64,000 nucleotides of DNA from Caldanaerovirga acetigignens (GTDB lineage: Bacteria > Bacillota > Thermosediminibacteria > Thermosediminibacterales > Thermosediminibacteraceae): positions 62,001-126,000 of the forward strand of contig NZ_FRCR01000005.1 of assembly GCF_900142995.1 (NCBI RefSeq), written 5' to 3'. Both the position numbers and the translations under genes were made by a program. The notes under the pieces are model-generated. The model searched no databases, had not been told where the DNA came from, and worked only from the letters and a program-made list of their open reading frames with translations. Shown here in pieces: positions 17,070 to 25,912 of this stretch; positions within the stretch are counted from its first letter, which is position 1, and the number at the start of each line of letters is the position of its first letter.

Positions 17070-18428
17070 TCAGCATTTTATTCCGTATTCCTTTATTTTT
17101 CTATATAAGGTGGAACGGGGAATGCCCAGAATTTCTGCAACCTTCGTTTTATTTTTAAAAACTTTTATACTCTCTTCTATAACGCTTTTTTCTACTTCAT
17201 AAAGTTTCGGCCACCGCTCTTTAAGTAAATCAAAATATTTATAAGTGTTTCCCTTAAGAAGGTAATCGGGCAGGTCCTCTACGGTTATCGAGCCGTCATC
17301 ATCGATAATGAGGCTTTTTTCCAGGATATTTTCAAGTTCCCTGATGTTCCCAGGATAATCATAATTCAAAAGCAATTTCATTGCAGCCGATGCGACCTTC
17401 GGCTTTTCCTTGCCGAGCCTTGACGACAGTTTGTTCAAAAAATAGGAAATATAAAGGGGAAGGTCTTCCTTTCTTTCCCTTAAAGGCGGAAGGTCTATTT
17501 TTATTACGTTCAAACGGTAATACAGGTCTTCTCTGAACTTCTTTTCTTTTACCATCGTTTCTAAATCCCTGTTAGTAGCTGCTATCACCCTTACATCCAG
17601 TTTTATTTTCTGTGTGCCCCCTACCCTCATAATCTCCTTTTCCTGCAAGACCCTTAAGAGTTTTACCTGCAAAGCGAAAGGCATATCTCCTATTTCATCG
17701 AGGAAAATCGTCCCGCCGTTTGCTTGTTCAAAAAGACCGGGCTTGCCTTTAGACGATGCTCCTGTGAAGGCACCCCTTTCGTATCCAAAAAGCTCGCTCT
17801 CCAAAAGGTTTTCGGGTATAGCCCCGCAGTTTACCGCAACGAAGGGTTTATTTTTTCTTGTGCCTTTTTCGTGGATGAATTTTGCCACCACTTCCTTACC
17901 GGTGCCGCTTTCCCCTATTATCAGCACATTAGAATTTACATTGGCCGCTTTTAACGCGAGGGAAAAAGCCTTTTGCATTTTTGCGTTCTTGCCAATTATT
18001 GGCTCTTCATTCCCCATAAAGCTAGAAAGCTGAAGGGAAAGCTTATTTATCTTCTCTTGCGCTTTTATGAGCCTTGCGTTTAAAGTTTCAAGTTCCGTGA
18101 TGTCTAGAAAGACCGAAATAGCCCCTATTAATTCGTTGCTCTCCTTGTCTTTTATAGGCACTATATTGGAAATTACGTACCGGTCGTTTACTCGGGTCTT
18201 TACCCCGAGCTTTTCCTTCCCAGTTTTTATCACTTCCGGGATGGAGGATTCCGGCGCCACATCTTTGACATATTTTCCTAAAATCTTGCTGTTTTCAAGG
18301 CCGGTAATCCTTTCATTTGCTTCGTTTACATAGAGCACTTTTCCATCCCTGTCGGCAATTACGATTCCCTCATGAACGTGGTTTAGAACGATTTCAATGC
18401 TATTTATCATTTCGGAAAGGATTTTCAC
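17070..18428 (-). CDS. PAS-containing sigma-54-dependent activator, probable tna regulator
   Basis: A 452-residue enhancer-binding protein. Residues about 10-125 form a PAS sensor (HVHEGIVIADRDGKVLYVNE). A short coiled linker follows, then the AAA+ domain with Walker [14 protein letters not shown] near 174, GAFTGA near 220 and Walker [13 protein letters not shown]. The protein ends with a Fis-type HTH (KTKVAEILGIPRSTLYRKIK). The GTG at 18428 has GGGGGTG six bases upstream. It is adjacent to the tnaA operon, which has a sigma-54 promoter and repeated upstream sites, so it most likely activates that operon in response to an aromatic amino acid or related signal. A role at nagE is less likely, since no sigma-54 promoter was found there. 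Confidence 0.85.
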   Translation of the reverse strand: MKILSEMINSIEIVLNHVHEGIVIADRDGKVLYVNEANERITGLENSKILGKYVKDVAPESSIPEVIKTGKEKLGVKTRVNDRYVISNIVPIKDKESNELIGAISVFLDITELETLNARLIKAQEKINKLSLQLSSFMGNEEPIIGKNAKMQKAFSLALKAANVNSNVLIIGESGTGKEVVAKFIHEKGTRKNKPFVAVNCGAIPENLLESELFGYERGAFTGASSKGKPGLFEQANGGTIFLDEIGDMPFALQVKLLRVLQEKEIMRVGGTQKIKLDVRVIAATNRDLETMVKEKKFREDLYYRLNVIKIDLPPLRERKEDLPLYISYFLNKLSSRLGKEKPKVASAAMKLLLNYDYPGNIRELENILEKSLIIDDDGSITVEDLPDYLLKGNTYKYFDLLKERWPKLYEVEKSVIEESIKVFKNKTKVAEILGIPRSTLYRKIKEYGIKC

Positions 18429-18537
18429 TGGCGCACCCCCTTCCGCCCAAAATATCAGGTCTAGGTACTACTATTTTATCACAATTTTATAGCCTAGCTC
18501 TTTTCCTTTTATTCCCATAAATTAACTACACAAAAAA

Positions 18538-18593
18538 CCTCTAGAGCAGGCACGGCGGCTAATATTTAGCCCCGCGTTGCCAAACTCCAGAGG
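18538..18593 (-). terminator. Multi-stem terminator after the tna operon
   Basis: On the minus strand the outer stem CCTCTGGAG / CTCTAGAGG encloses a middle TGGCA / TGCC pairing and an inner GGCTAA / TTAGCC hairpin, and the whole is followed by TTTTTTG. It ends the tnaA transcript before the regulator gene. The internal branching is unusual for a simple terminator. Confidence 0.8.
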
Positions 18594-18614
18594 CTTTTTA
18601 TTCCGCAAACAAAT

Positions 18615-18731
18615 TCATCTATTTGCCTTTCTTAAAGCGATGGAGATGAAGAGTGCAAGGCCTCCATAGAGCAGCGTAACGCCGAAAATAAGCATTGCTA
18701 TCGCGCCGGGTTCCATTGCCCCGTTAGTCAT
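18615..18731 (-). CDS. MetS-like small subunit of an NSS-family transporter
   Basis: A 38-residue single-span membrane protein: MTNGAMEPGAIAMLIFGVTL, then LYGGLALFISIALRKANR. It matches the MetS family of small subunits that accompany sodium-dependent NSS transporters such as MetP. The short negative/neutral N-terminus, one transmembrane helix and basic tail are typical. Its ATG lies inside the end of the transporter gene (8-base overlap) with GGTGG upstream, so the two are co-translated. A longer upstream reading of the same frame (to 18815) is a shadow of the transporter. Confidence 0.8.
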   Translation of the reverse strand: MTNGAMEPGAIAMLIFGVTLLYGGLALFISIALRKANR

Positions 18732-20256
18732 TTTCAGACACCACCTTTTTGTCCGTTTGCAAGTAGGGGTCCATTTTGGTCCACGGCCTCGACGAAAGGT
18801 ATAAAGCCGCAACAAGCATCCCTATCGCCGCACCCCAGCCAAGAATTACCACAGCGCTCATTGGATATCCGCCATAAGGCGCTTTGAACTCATTGACGAT
18901 GTTTTGTATAAACATGTAACCCAAGATAGCAGGAGTGAGGTACTTCACGCAAAAGTCCAACCACCAGCCTATTTTGAAATCCGAATATCTGTTGGCGTGC
19001 TCTTTTATTTTATCCGTTCCGTACACGTATCCCAGCAAAATGGCCTCTATTAACCCCAAGAGGGCTATCCCGTAGTTTCCGACGAAGTGGTCTACGATAT
19101 CGAGGATGTGAACGCCTGCGCCGGTAGCGATAAACATGCTTCCTAAAAATCCGCCGATGGATATCCTCGTTATTATACTCTCCCTCGACATATTGTACTT
19201 ATCAAGGGCAGCGGTAGCAAAGGATTCCAACATGGAGATGCTAGAAGAAATCCCGGCTATGAACAGCGCAAAGAAGAAAATAATTCCGAAAATGCTCTGC
19301 AGGAACTTGGGCATTGGCAGCATACTTATGGCTTTTGGGAATGCTACAAAAGCCACACCTGCACCGCTTGTCGCTACCTCTTCAAAGGGCACTCCCGAAG
19401 CCACAGAGACATAGCCGAGGATGCTGAATACGGCAAGTCCCGCCATGAAATCGAAGCTGGAGTTTGAAAATACGGTAATAAACGAGTTGTTGACAATATC
19501 AGATTTTTCCGGCAAGTAACTTGCATAAGCTATCATAACGCCAACAGCCAAGGTAGTGGAAAAGAATACCTGAGCGTAAGCAGCTATCCATACCTTCGCG
19601 TTCATTATCTTTGAAAAGTCGGGCTTTAAAAACCAGTTGAGGCCATAAGCCGCACCGGGTAAGGTTAAGCCTCTTATTGTAATGATTACCATTAAAATTG
19701 CCAATAACGGAGTCATTACTTTGCAGGCTTTTTCAATGCCGCCTGATATTCCCTTTTTGGTAATGGTGTAATTCAAAAGCCATACGATTGCTACTCCTGC
19801 TGCTATATTCCACCTGAAGCCACCGAGGTCCCATGGGCCGCTGGACACTCCCAAAAATTTCCCGCCGAAAAAGGCGTTTGGATCGGCGCCCCACGCCTGC
19901 GTGATGGCAAATACAAGATAATTCAAGCTCCACGCAATTATAGCCGAATAATAGCACATCACTATGAGGGGCACCATAGTCTGCCACCAGCCGATAAATT
20001 CGTACTTCTTTCCGAGTTTTGCAAAAGAAAGGGTGGCTCCGCCTCGCATCTTATGGCCGAAGGAAAACTCCATAATCATAAGGGGCACTCCCGCAGTGAG
20101 GAGCGCAAAGAAATAAGGGAGGATGAAGGCGCCCCCTCCGTTTTGATAGGCCATGAAGGGGAAGCGCCAGAAATTCCCGAGGCCGACGGCAGCGCCTACA
20201 GTCGAAAAGATAAATCCAGCTCTCGACTTCCACTGATCCCTTTCAAAATTTTCCAT
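18724..20256 (-). CDS. Sodium-dependent amino acid symporter (NSS/SNF family), probable tryptophan transporter
   Basis: A 510-residue inner-membrane protein with about 11-12 transmembrane segments. The first helices carry the NSS signature VGAAVGLGNFWRFPFMAYQN and NGGGAFILPYF, which form the sodium and substrate sites. Bacterial members take up Trp, Leu or Met with sodium. Lying 24 bases after tnaA and before a MetS-like subunit, it most likely imports tryptophan, like the TnaT transporter of Symbiobacterium, or another tryptophanase substrate such as Ser or Cys. ATG at 20256 follows GGGGTGAGG. Confidence 0.9.
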   Translation of the reverse strand: MENFERDQWKSRAGFIFSTVGAAVGLGNFWRFPFMAYQNGGGAFILPYFFALLTAGVPLMIMEFSFGHKMRGGATLSFAKLGKKYEFIGWWQTMVPLIVMCYYSAIIAWSLNYLVFAITQAWGADPNAFFGGKFLGVSSGPWDLGGFRWNIAAGVAIVWLLNYTITKKGISGGIEKACKVMTPLLAILMVIITIRGLTLPGAAYGLNWFLKPDFSKIMNAKVWIAAYAQVFFSTTLAVGVMIAYASYLPEKSDIVNNSFITVFSNSSFDFMAGLAVFSILGYVSVASGVPFEEVATSGAGVAFVAFPKAISMLPMPKFLQSIFGIIFFFALFIAGISSSISMLESFATAALDKYNMSRESIITRISIGGFLGSMFIATGAGVHILDIVDHFVGNYGIALLGLIEAILLGYVYGTDKIKEHANRYSDFKIGWWLDFCVKYLTPAILGYMFIQNIVNEFKAPYGGYPMSAVVILGWGAAIGMLVAALYLSSRPWTKMDPYLQTDKKVVSEND

Positions 20257-20280
20257 AACCTCACCCCTAAAATTTTTATT

Positions 20281-21672
20281 TTATTCAACCGGCTCTAACC
20301 TTGCGAGGAAGTGCCTGAGCACCGGCGGTTCGTAGACCAACCTTAGGCCCTTTAAAGACTCCCGCCTCGCGTAGACCCTTTTTACTGCTTCTGCAATTAC
20401 ATCCATGTGGCTGTTGGTGTAAACCCTCCTCGGTATGGTAAGCCTTACGAAATCCATCGCCGGGAGTATTTCCTCTTTCGTTATCGGGTCTCTGCCCGCA
20501 AGTAAGGTTCCCACTTCTACCGCCCTTATACCCGCTTCAATGTAAAGTTCCACACATATCACCTGGGATGGGTACTGGGTCTGGGGGATGTGCGGCAGGA
20601 ACTTTTTGCCGTCTATGAATACTGCGTGTCCACCCGTGGGATATTGAATAGGTATGCCTGCCTCCCTGAGTTTGTCGCCGAGGTATTTGACCTGGTTAAC
20701 CCGCCAGTATAGATAATTTTCGTCGAGAACCTCTTCCAAACCGCGAGCCATGGCTTCCATGTCTCTTCCTGCAAGGCCGCCGTAAGTTACAAAACCTTCC
20801 ATGGGAACTACCATCTGCTGTACTTTCTTGTAAAGTTCTTCGTCGTCTTTAATCGCTATCATGCCTCCGATATTCACGAGAGCATCCTTCTTCGCCGACA
20901 TGGTGAAGCCTTCAGCGTAGGAGAACATCTCTCTTACGATCTCTTTTATCGTCTTATTTTCATATCCTTTTTCTCTTTCCTTTATAAAATATGCGTTTTC
21001 TGCAAACCTCGCAGCATCGATGAAAAACCTTATGCCGTATTTATCCGCTAACTTTTTGACTTCCTTGATATTCTCCATTGATACCGGCTGGCCGCCTGCG
21101 CTGTTGCACGTTACCGTTGCAAGGATGAAAGCTACATTTTCGGGCCCGACTTCTTTAATGAAGGCTTCCATTCTTTCTATGTCAAAATTTCCTTTAAAGG
21201 GGTGATAATTTTCGGTATCTTCAGCTTCTTTTATCACAAAATTTTTGGCAATGCCTCCTGCCAATTCGATATGCGCCTTTGTCGTATCAAAGTGCATGTT
21301 GCCCAAAACGTACTGCCCTTTTTTGATGAGGAGGGGGAACAGGACCTTTTCAGCACCCCTGCCCTGATGGGTGGGGACGGTGTAGTTATACCCGAATACA
21401 TCCTTTACCACTTCGCACAGGTGGATGTAATTCCTGCTTCCCGCATAGGCCTCATCGCCCAGCATCATTCCGGCCCACTGGTAATCGCTCATTGCTGATG
21501 TGCCGCTGTCGGTCAAAAGGTCGATGTATACATCTTCCGATTTCAACATGAAGGGGTTATATCCCGCTTCTTTTATCTTTTCAACTCTCTCCTCCCTCGT
21601 CAGTATCTTTAAAGGTTCCACCATCTTTATCCTATAAGGTTCCGCCATCCTTGTTAGGTCGTCCAGCACCAT
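20281..21672 (-). CDS. tnaA: Tryptophanase (tryptophan indole-lyase)
   Basis: A 463-residue PLP-dependent beta-eliminating lyase splitting tryptophan to indole, pyruvate and ammonia. Family features include [31 protein letters not shown] and the PLP Lys in [15 protein letters not shown]. Tryptophanase and tyrosine phenol-lyase are near twins. Here the position equivalent to E. coli Asp137 is Asp (HFDTTKAH; tyrosine phenol-lyase has Thr). The Arg381 position of tyrosine phenol-lyase is Val (RAVEVGTLL), and the C-terminus has the tryptophanase His (LRHFLARL). All three favour tryptophanase. However, a segment present in E. coli TnaA after the PTHQGRGAE region is missing, as in tyrosine phenol-lyase. 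GGAGG lies seven bases before the ATG. Confidence 0.88.
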   Translation of the reverse strand: MVLDDLTRMAEPYRIKMVEPLKILTREERVEKIKEAGYNPFMLKSEDVYIDLLTDSGTSAMSDYQWAGMMLGDEAYAGSRNYIHLCEVVKDVFGYNYTVPTHQGRGAEKVLFPLLIKKGQYVLGNMHFDTTKAHIELAGGIAKNFVIKEAEDTENYHPFKGNFDIERMEAFIKEVGPENVAFILATVTCNSAGGQPVSMENIKEVKKLADKYGIRFFIDAARFAENAYFIKEREKGYENKTIKEIVREMFSYAEGFTMSAKKDALVNIGGMIAIKDDEELYKKVQQMVVPMEGFVTYGGLAGRDMEAMARGLEEVLDENYLYWRVNQVKYLGDKLREAGIPIQYPTGGHAVFIDGKKFLPHIPQTQYPSQVICVELYIEAGIRAVEVGTLLAGRDPITKEEILPAMDFVRLTIPRRVYTNSHMDVIAEAVKRVYARRESLKGLRLVYEPPVLRHFLARLEPVE

Positions 21673-21724
21673 TTTTAAGCCTCCTTTTGGTTTATAAATT
21701 TTTTACGTTCAATTCAACTTTCCT

Positions 21725-21740
21725 TGCAATCTTCATGCCA
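21725..21740 (-). promoter_or_regulatory. Sigma-54 promoter of the tnaA operon
   Basis: The minus strand reads TGGCAT GAAGA TTGCA, one base off the sigma-54 consensus, with the invariant GG and GC at the right spacing. The predicted start lies some 40 bases before the tnaA ATG. The region 21741-21957 upstream holds no gene but does hold three related repeats that look like enhancer sites. Confidence 0.88.
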
Positions 21741-21806
21741 CAGTCTCAAATTTGGCTTTTTGCGATTTTGCATAGGCATAATAATTTGCAAAAAATTTAA
21801 TTTGTT

Positions 21807-21894
21807 TCAATATGGTACAACTTTGATATATTGTCTTATATTGATACATTTTAGGCAAAAAATAAAGATTGAAATTGTCCAATATTGATACAAG
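21807..21894. repeat. Three related sites upstream of the tnaA promoter, candidate enhancers
   Basis: On the plus strand CAATATTGATACAAG (21880-21894), TTATATTGATACATT (21836-21850) and CAATATGGTACAAC (21808-21821) share the core CAATAT-GATACAA. They lie 67-155 bases upstream of the -24 element, the usual place for sigma-54 activator sites. The first two are 44 bases apart, about four helical turns. Binding by the PAS-AAA+ protein at 17070-18428 is inferred. Confidence 0.55.
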
Positions 21895-21957
21895 TTAATT
21901 TCGAATTTTAAATTATTGAAGTTACTTTCTGCTTATTCAAAATTTATTATATGTGCA

Positions 21958-22809
21958 TCACAATTGTTCTCCGGCTAATGATAAATTAATCCTTTGAATG
22001 TGCACTGCAAGATACCCCAACTCATCGTCAGGAACTTTTTTGCCCATGCGTTCGTAAATAAAATTACCTAGTCTTTTAGCTATTGCGTAGCTTCCTCGAA
22101 ACTCCCTTTTTATATTGGCAAGAAGCGGGTTCTTTATGGGAATGTCCTTATCTATCCTTTCCAATGTAAATCTCAGGTGCACCAGTAGTCTAGCATAATT
22201 TATGCCGTCCCTCTCGATTTTTCTCCCCAGTTCTTCTTCAATTATCTCTATCATTTTGTTTATCATCGAAGCGTACTTCACGGTCTTTGAGACTTCCCTG
22301 TTCGACTTAGCGGAGTGTATGTGCATCGCTATAAAGCCCTTTTCTCCATCGGGAATTTCTACTCCGAACCTTTCCTCTATGAGCCTTGCCGCTCTGCAGG
22401 CAAGTTCGTAGTCCTCAGGATACAGCACCTTTATCTCGTCTAAAAAAGGGTTTTTTATCTCCAAACCAACGGCGAGGCGCTCCAGAGTAAAATTTATATG
22501 GTCGGCTAAGGCCACGTGGATGTGTTCGTTCAGGGGAGTCTTAAATTCCTTGCACGCCATAGCTATGATCTCTTCTGCAACACCTATCACGCGCTTATCT
22601 ATTCTGTTTATCACAGTTTCATAATGCCTAAATTGGTCTTTGTCGAAAAAATAAAAAACTTTTTCTATCTTCGCATCGTCAACACTGATACCCGGTCGAG
22701 CGTTAAATCCTATACCTCTCCCGACCAGCACTACTTCCTCTTTTGTTTTTTCGTCCGAAGCAAGTACTACATTGTTGTTGAAGGATTTTATGACGGTGTA
22801 AGTTGCCAA
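21958..22809 (-). CDS. BglG/GlcT-family transcription antiterminator
   Basis: A 283-residue RNA-binding regulator. Residues 1-55 form the CAT RNA-binding domain (VIKSFNNNVVLA, GRGIGFNARPG). Two PTS regulation domains follow, PRD1 with HIHVALADHINFTLERL and PRD2 with LLVHLRFTLERID and ELGYLAVHIQRI, containing the His residues that PTS proteins phosphorylate. The TTG at 22809 has GGGGGAG six bases upstream; an earlier start (22824) is poorer. It is not next to a PTS gene, but a GlcT-type RAT lies in the nagE leader 5 kb away. I infer that it prevents nagE termination when GlcNAc or glucose is present. Confidence 0.88.
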   Translation of the reverse strand: MATYTVIKSFNNNVVLASDEKTKEEVVLVGRGIGFNARPGISVDDAKIEKVFYFFDKDQFRHYETVINRIDKRVIGVAEEIIAMACKEFKTPLNEHIHVALADHINFTLERLAVGLEIKNPFLDEIKVLYPEDYELACRAARLIEERFGVEIPDGEKGFIAMHIHSAKSNREVSKTVKYASMINKMIEIIEEELGRKIERDGINYARLLVHLRFTLERIDKDIPIKNPLLANIKREFRGSYAIAKRLGNFIYERMGKKVPDDELGYLAVHIQRINLSLAGEQL

Positions 22810-22987
22810 AGCTGACTCCCCCACCTATATTATACTGAAATTTTAGGCTATATAGTTTATTATAGCAACATTTCAGTTTCTAAATCTATGCTTAGTTAAA
22901 ATTTTGCCATAAAATCTTATTACTTTTTAATCCATTTTTCTTTGCCATAACCAAAACATTTATGTTAATATATAGCAAGGTGATGTT

Positions 22988-23926
22988 ATGAAAGCAGAAA
23001 GAATAAAAGCTTACCTTGCGGGAGTGGGCTATTCCACAATTTTCGGTTTTTCCTTTCTCTTTACAAAAAATGCTCTCGATAAAGTCGATCCCCTAAGGTT
23101 TATAGGTTTCAGGTTTGCCGTGGCGGCTTTGGCGGTTACGACATTAGCATCGCTTGGCATCGTGCCTGTCTCGTTTAAAGGGAAAAGCTTCAAGCCGCTC
23201 CTTTTCGTCTCGCTTTTGGAACCGGTATGCTATTTTATATTTGAAACCCTTGGAGTGAAGCACACCACGGCCTCTCAGGCGGGCTTAATGATTGCCCTAA
23301 TACCTATATTTGTTGCGGTACTAGGAGCCTTAATATTAAACGAAAAGCTTAGTGTACCCCAGATATTTTTCACAGTACTCTCCGTTGCAGGCGTTATGGT
23401 CATTGCCTCTTCGCAAGGAGCATCAGATGTAGCTGGGAGCAAGATAGGGCTTGTTTTACTGCTAGGCGCCGTCATATCCGCAGCATTTTTTAATATTTTC
23501 AGCAGAAAATTTTCATCGAATTACTCTCCCTTTGAGATTACTTTTGCCATGATGTGGGTCGGGGCGATCTTCTTCAATGGAGCCGCATTTATTCTTTTTA
23601 TGAGGTCTGGTAAAGTCGCCGATTATTTTTCACCGTTTTTCGACCCCCAGGTGATCTTCGCCCTTTTGTACCTTGGACTTTTATCGTCGGTTGTAGCTTT
23701 TTTCCTCGTAAATTTCACGCTTTCAAGACTTCCTGCCTCCCGTTCGGCTGTCTTTTCTAATCTCACCACGGTCATCTCGGTCCTGGCGGGGGTAGTCTTC
23801 CGCCGCGAACCCTTCACCCTGACCCATGCGGCAGGGGCATTAATGATTCTTCTCGGCGTCTGGGGCACGAACCGCTTTTCACCTGAAGGAGAAAAAAGTC
23901 CCCGGAATTCGGGGGCCGCATGTTAA
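22988..23926 (+). CDS. DMT-superfamily (EamA) transporter
   Basis: A 312-residue inner-membrane protein with ten predicted helices arranged as two EamA repeats (GFSFLFTKNALDKVDPLRFI and LLGAVISAAFFNIFSRKF). The end-of-repeat motif near residue 100-125, LNEKLSVPQIFFTVLSVAGV, is typical. Such proteins usually export metabolites or amino acids; the substrate cannot be told. It is one of few plus-strand genes, stands alone, and converges on nagA. AAGGTGAT precedes the ATG. Its last codons contain a hairpin that works as terminator for the opposing nag operon. Confidence 0.88.
   Translation: MKAERIKAYLAGVGYSTIFGFSFLFTKNALDKVDPLRFIGFRFAVAALAVTTLASLGIVPVSFKGKSFKPLLFVSLLEPVCYFIFETLGVKHTTASQAGLMIALIPIFVAVLGALILNEKLSVPQIFFTVLSVAGVMVIASSQGASDVAGSKIGLVLLLGAVISAAFFNIFSRKFSSNYSPFEITFAMMWVGAIFFNGAAFILFMRSGKVADYFSPFFDPQVIFALLYLGLLSSVVAFFLVNFTLSRLPASRSAVFSNLTTVISVLAGVVFRREPFTLTHAAGALMILLGVWGTNRFSPEGEKSPRNSGAAC
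23891..23914 (-). terminator. Terminator of the nag operon inside the convergent gene
   Basis: On the minus strand CCCCG, a five-base loop and CGGGG are followed by ACTTTTTTC. It lies 45 bases past the nagA stop codon, wholly within the 3' end of the plus-strand DMT transporter gene. The stem is short but GC-only and the U-run is good. Confidence 0.6.
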
Positions 23927-23958
23927 ACAAATCGGGCGGGTACTTTTAAGTTCCGCCT

Positions 23959-25122
23959 TCAACTTCGAAAATCAAAAACTTCTCCTCCCACTATGACAGT
24001 TTTTATCTCCAGGTTGTCGTCGAATATCACCATGTCGGCGTCTTTCCCCACCTCTATGCTGCCCTTTCTGCCTGCAAGCCCGCAGGCTCTGGCAGGATTC
24101 AAACTCGCCATCCGGAGCGCATCTTTTAAAGGCAACCCTAGTTCCTTTACCAAGTACCTTACAGCCCTGTCGAGGGTGAGGGTAGAGCCGGCGATAGTGC
24201 CGTCGGCCAAAGCGGCCCTGCCGTCTTTCACAAAAACCCGCTGACCGCCCAAGGTATATTCGCCATCGGAAAGCCCGGCCGCCATCATGGCGTCCGACAC
24301 CAGCACAATCTTTTCCCTGCCTTTGGCGCGGATTATAAGGTCTACGGCGGCCTTGCTGAGGTGAATCCCATCGCATATTATCTCGCAGTATACCCTGTCG
24401 TCGGTCAGGCACGCCCCAACCGCACCCGGCTCCCGGTGTTCAAACCCCCTCATACCGTTGAAGGTATGAGTAGCAAGGGTTATACCGAGATTTATACCCC
24501 TTTTTGCCTCTTCGTACGTGGCATCGGTATGCCCCATGGCAACGGTAATCCCCTTTTCTTTCAAAAACTTAATCGCGTTTTCTGCCCCCTCCACTTCAGG
24601 GGCAAGGGATACCACCTTCACGGTACCGCAGGAAGCCTCTATCAATTCTTTCAACTCTTTTACGTCCGGTTTTCTTATATGTTCGGAGGGTTGGGCCCCC
24701 TTTTTTTTCGGTGAAAAATAGGGCCCCTCCAGATATATCCCGAGCATCCTCGCTTTTTTTCCGCCGCTTTGTTTTCTCATGTAAGTGGCCGCCACAGAAA
24801 GGGCCTTTTTCATTTCGTCGAAAGAAGCAGTCATTACGGTGGCCAAAAACCCAGTGACACCGTGGGTCAAATGGAACTTTGCCATGGTCTCGTAAGCCTC
24901 GAATGAGGCGTCCATGAAGTCTTTGCCGCAGTTCCCGTGGTTGTGGATGTCGATAAAGCCCGGCCCTAAGTAATGCCCTTTTGCGTCCAGAACGACGTCG
25001 GCCTTTTCTTCAGGCAAATCCTTCTTGATATCGACGATTATGCCATTTTTTACCATGACCGTATGCCCTTCCAACAATTCATAAGGGGTTATTACCCTCG
25101 CATTTTTCACGACCAGATTCAT
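23959..25122 (-). CDS. nagA: N-acetylglucosamine-6-phosphate deacetylase
   Basis: A 387-residue amidohydrolase removing acetate from GlcNAc-6-P. Metal and catalytic landmarks appear in order: GFIDIHNHG, the metal Glu in YLEGPYFSP, His in AMGHTDATYEEAK and THTFNGMRG, and the catalytic Asp in LVSDAMMAAG. It feeds NagB, whose gene is upstream by nine bases. The ATG at 25122 has AGGTAGGTG six bases before it; a GTG at 25131 is possible. Together with nagE this completes GlcNAc use in the window. Confidence 0.96.
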   Translation of the reverse strand: MNLVVKNARVITPYELLEGHTVMVKNGIIVDIKKDLPEEKADVVLDAKGHYLGPGFIDIHNHGNCGKDFMDASFEAYETMAKFHLTHGVTGFLATVMTASFDEMKKALSVAATYMRKQSGGKKARMLGIYLEGPYFSPKKKGAQPSEHIRKPDVKELKELIEASCGTVKVVSLAPEVEGAENAIKFLKEKGITVAMGHTDATYEEAKRGINLGITLATHTFNGMRGFEHREPGAVGACLTDDRVYCEIICDGIHLSKAAVDLIIRAKGREKIVLVSDAMMAAGLSDGEYTLGGQRVFVKDGRAALADGTIAGSTLTLDRAVRYLVKELGLPLKDALRMASLNPARACGLAGRKGSIEVGKDADMVIFDDNLEIKTVIVGGEVFDFRS

Positions 25123-25131
25123 TATGTTCAC

Positions 25132-25899
25132 CTACCTTCCGACAGTGCCCGGTGCGCCGCCCTTTTTCCCGCAGTAGACTTTTGCGGCCTCTTCATCCAT
25201 TATGATGGTGACGTCCCGGTGCAGTAGCAAAAACGAGGCCGGTACTTTCGTCGAAACGGCGTCCTCATCCAAAAGCTCCGCCATTATTTTTGCCTTTTCC
25301 CTTCCGCTTGCAAGGAGAATTATCTTCTTTGCCTTCATTATGGTCCCGAGTCCCACGGTTATGGCCTTCTTCGGGACTTCGTCTATGCTTTCAAAAAACC
25401 GGGCGTTGGCCTTAATAGTGTCGGGCGCGAGATTGGTGACATGGGTGGCCGTCAAAAGCTCATCCCCCGGCTCGTTGAACCCGATGTGGCCGTTGACGCC
25501 TATTCCCAAGAGCTGAAGGTCTATACCCCCGGCCTTTTCTATAGCTTCGTCGTAGCGACGGCATTCTTCATCTATGTCCTCTGCAACACCGTTCGGTATG
25601 TGTATGTTCTCCGGCTTTACGTTGACGTGGTTGAAGAAATTGGAGTACATGTAGTAATGATAGCTGCGTTCGTCATCGGGAGAAAGGCCCAGGTATTCGT
25701 CGAGGTTGAAGGTTATTACCCGGGAAAAGTCAACCTCGCCGTTTTTGTACATCTTCACAAGTTCCCGGTACGTTCCCACCGGCGTTGCGCCCGTCGCAAG
25801 GCCGAGCACGAGATTCGGCTTTTTCTTTATTTCCTCCGCTATTATTTGCGCGGCCTTTTTGCTCATTTCTTCGTAATCTTTTGCTATAATCAATTTCAT
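25132..25899 (-). CDS. nagB: Glucosamine-6-phosphate deaminase
   Basis: A 255-residue cytosolic isomerase-deaminase giving fructose-6-phosphate and ammonia from GlcN-6-P. Landmarks are [17 protein letters not shown], the catalytic FNLDEYLGL and the signature [12 protein letters not shown] with the active His. The ATG at 25899 follows a G-rich site eight bases away; an upstream TTG at 25905 is less likely. It lies between nagR and nagA in one operon. Confidence 0.96.
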   Translation of the reverse strand: MKLIIAKDYEEMSKKAAQIIAEEIKKKPNLVLGLATGATPVGTYRELVKMYKNGEVDFSRVITFNLDEYLGLSPDDERSYHYYMYSNFFNHVNVKPENIHIPNGVAEDIDEECRRYDEAIEKAGGIDLQLLGIGVNGHIGFNEPGDELLTATHVTNLAPDTIKANARFFESIDEVPKKAITVGLGTIMKAKKIILLASGREKAKIMAELLDEDAVSTKVPASFLLLHRDVTIIMDEEAAKVYCGKKGGAPGTVGR

Positions 25900-25912
25900 C
25901 CTCAAATCCCCC

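Noticed and set aside
18615-18815. A 66-codon reading of the small subunit gene
   Set aside because: Its first 28 codons are an out-of-frame overlap with the symporter gene; the binding site and homology place the start at 18731.
20281-21672. Assignment as tyrosine phenol-lyase
   Set aside because: A deletion relative to E. coli TnaA is shared with that enzyme, but the discriminating Asp, Val and C-terminal His positions follow tryptophanase.
22835-22876. CTGAAAT / ATTTCAG inverted repeat upstream of the antiterminator gene
   Set aside because: Only seven paired bases with a 28-base A/T-rich spacer; likely chance. It does not resemble a RAT or a known operator.
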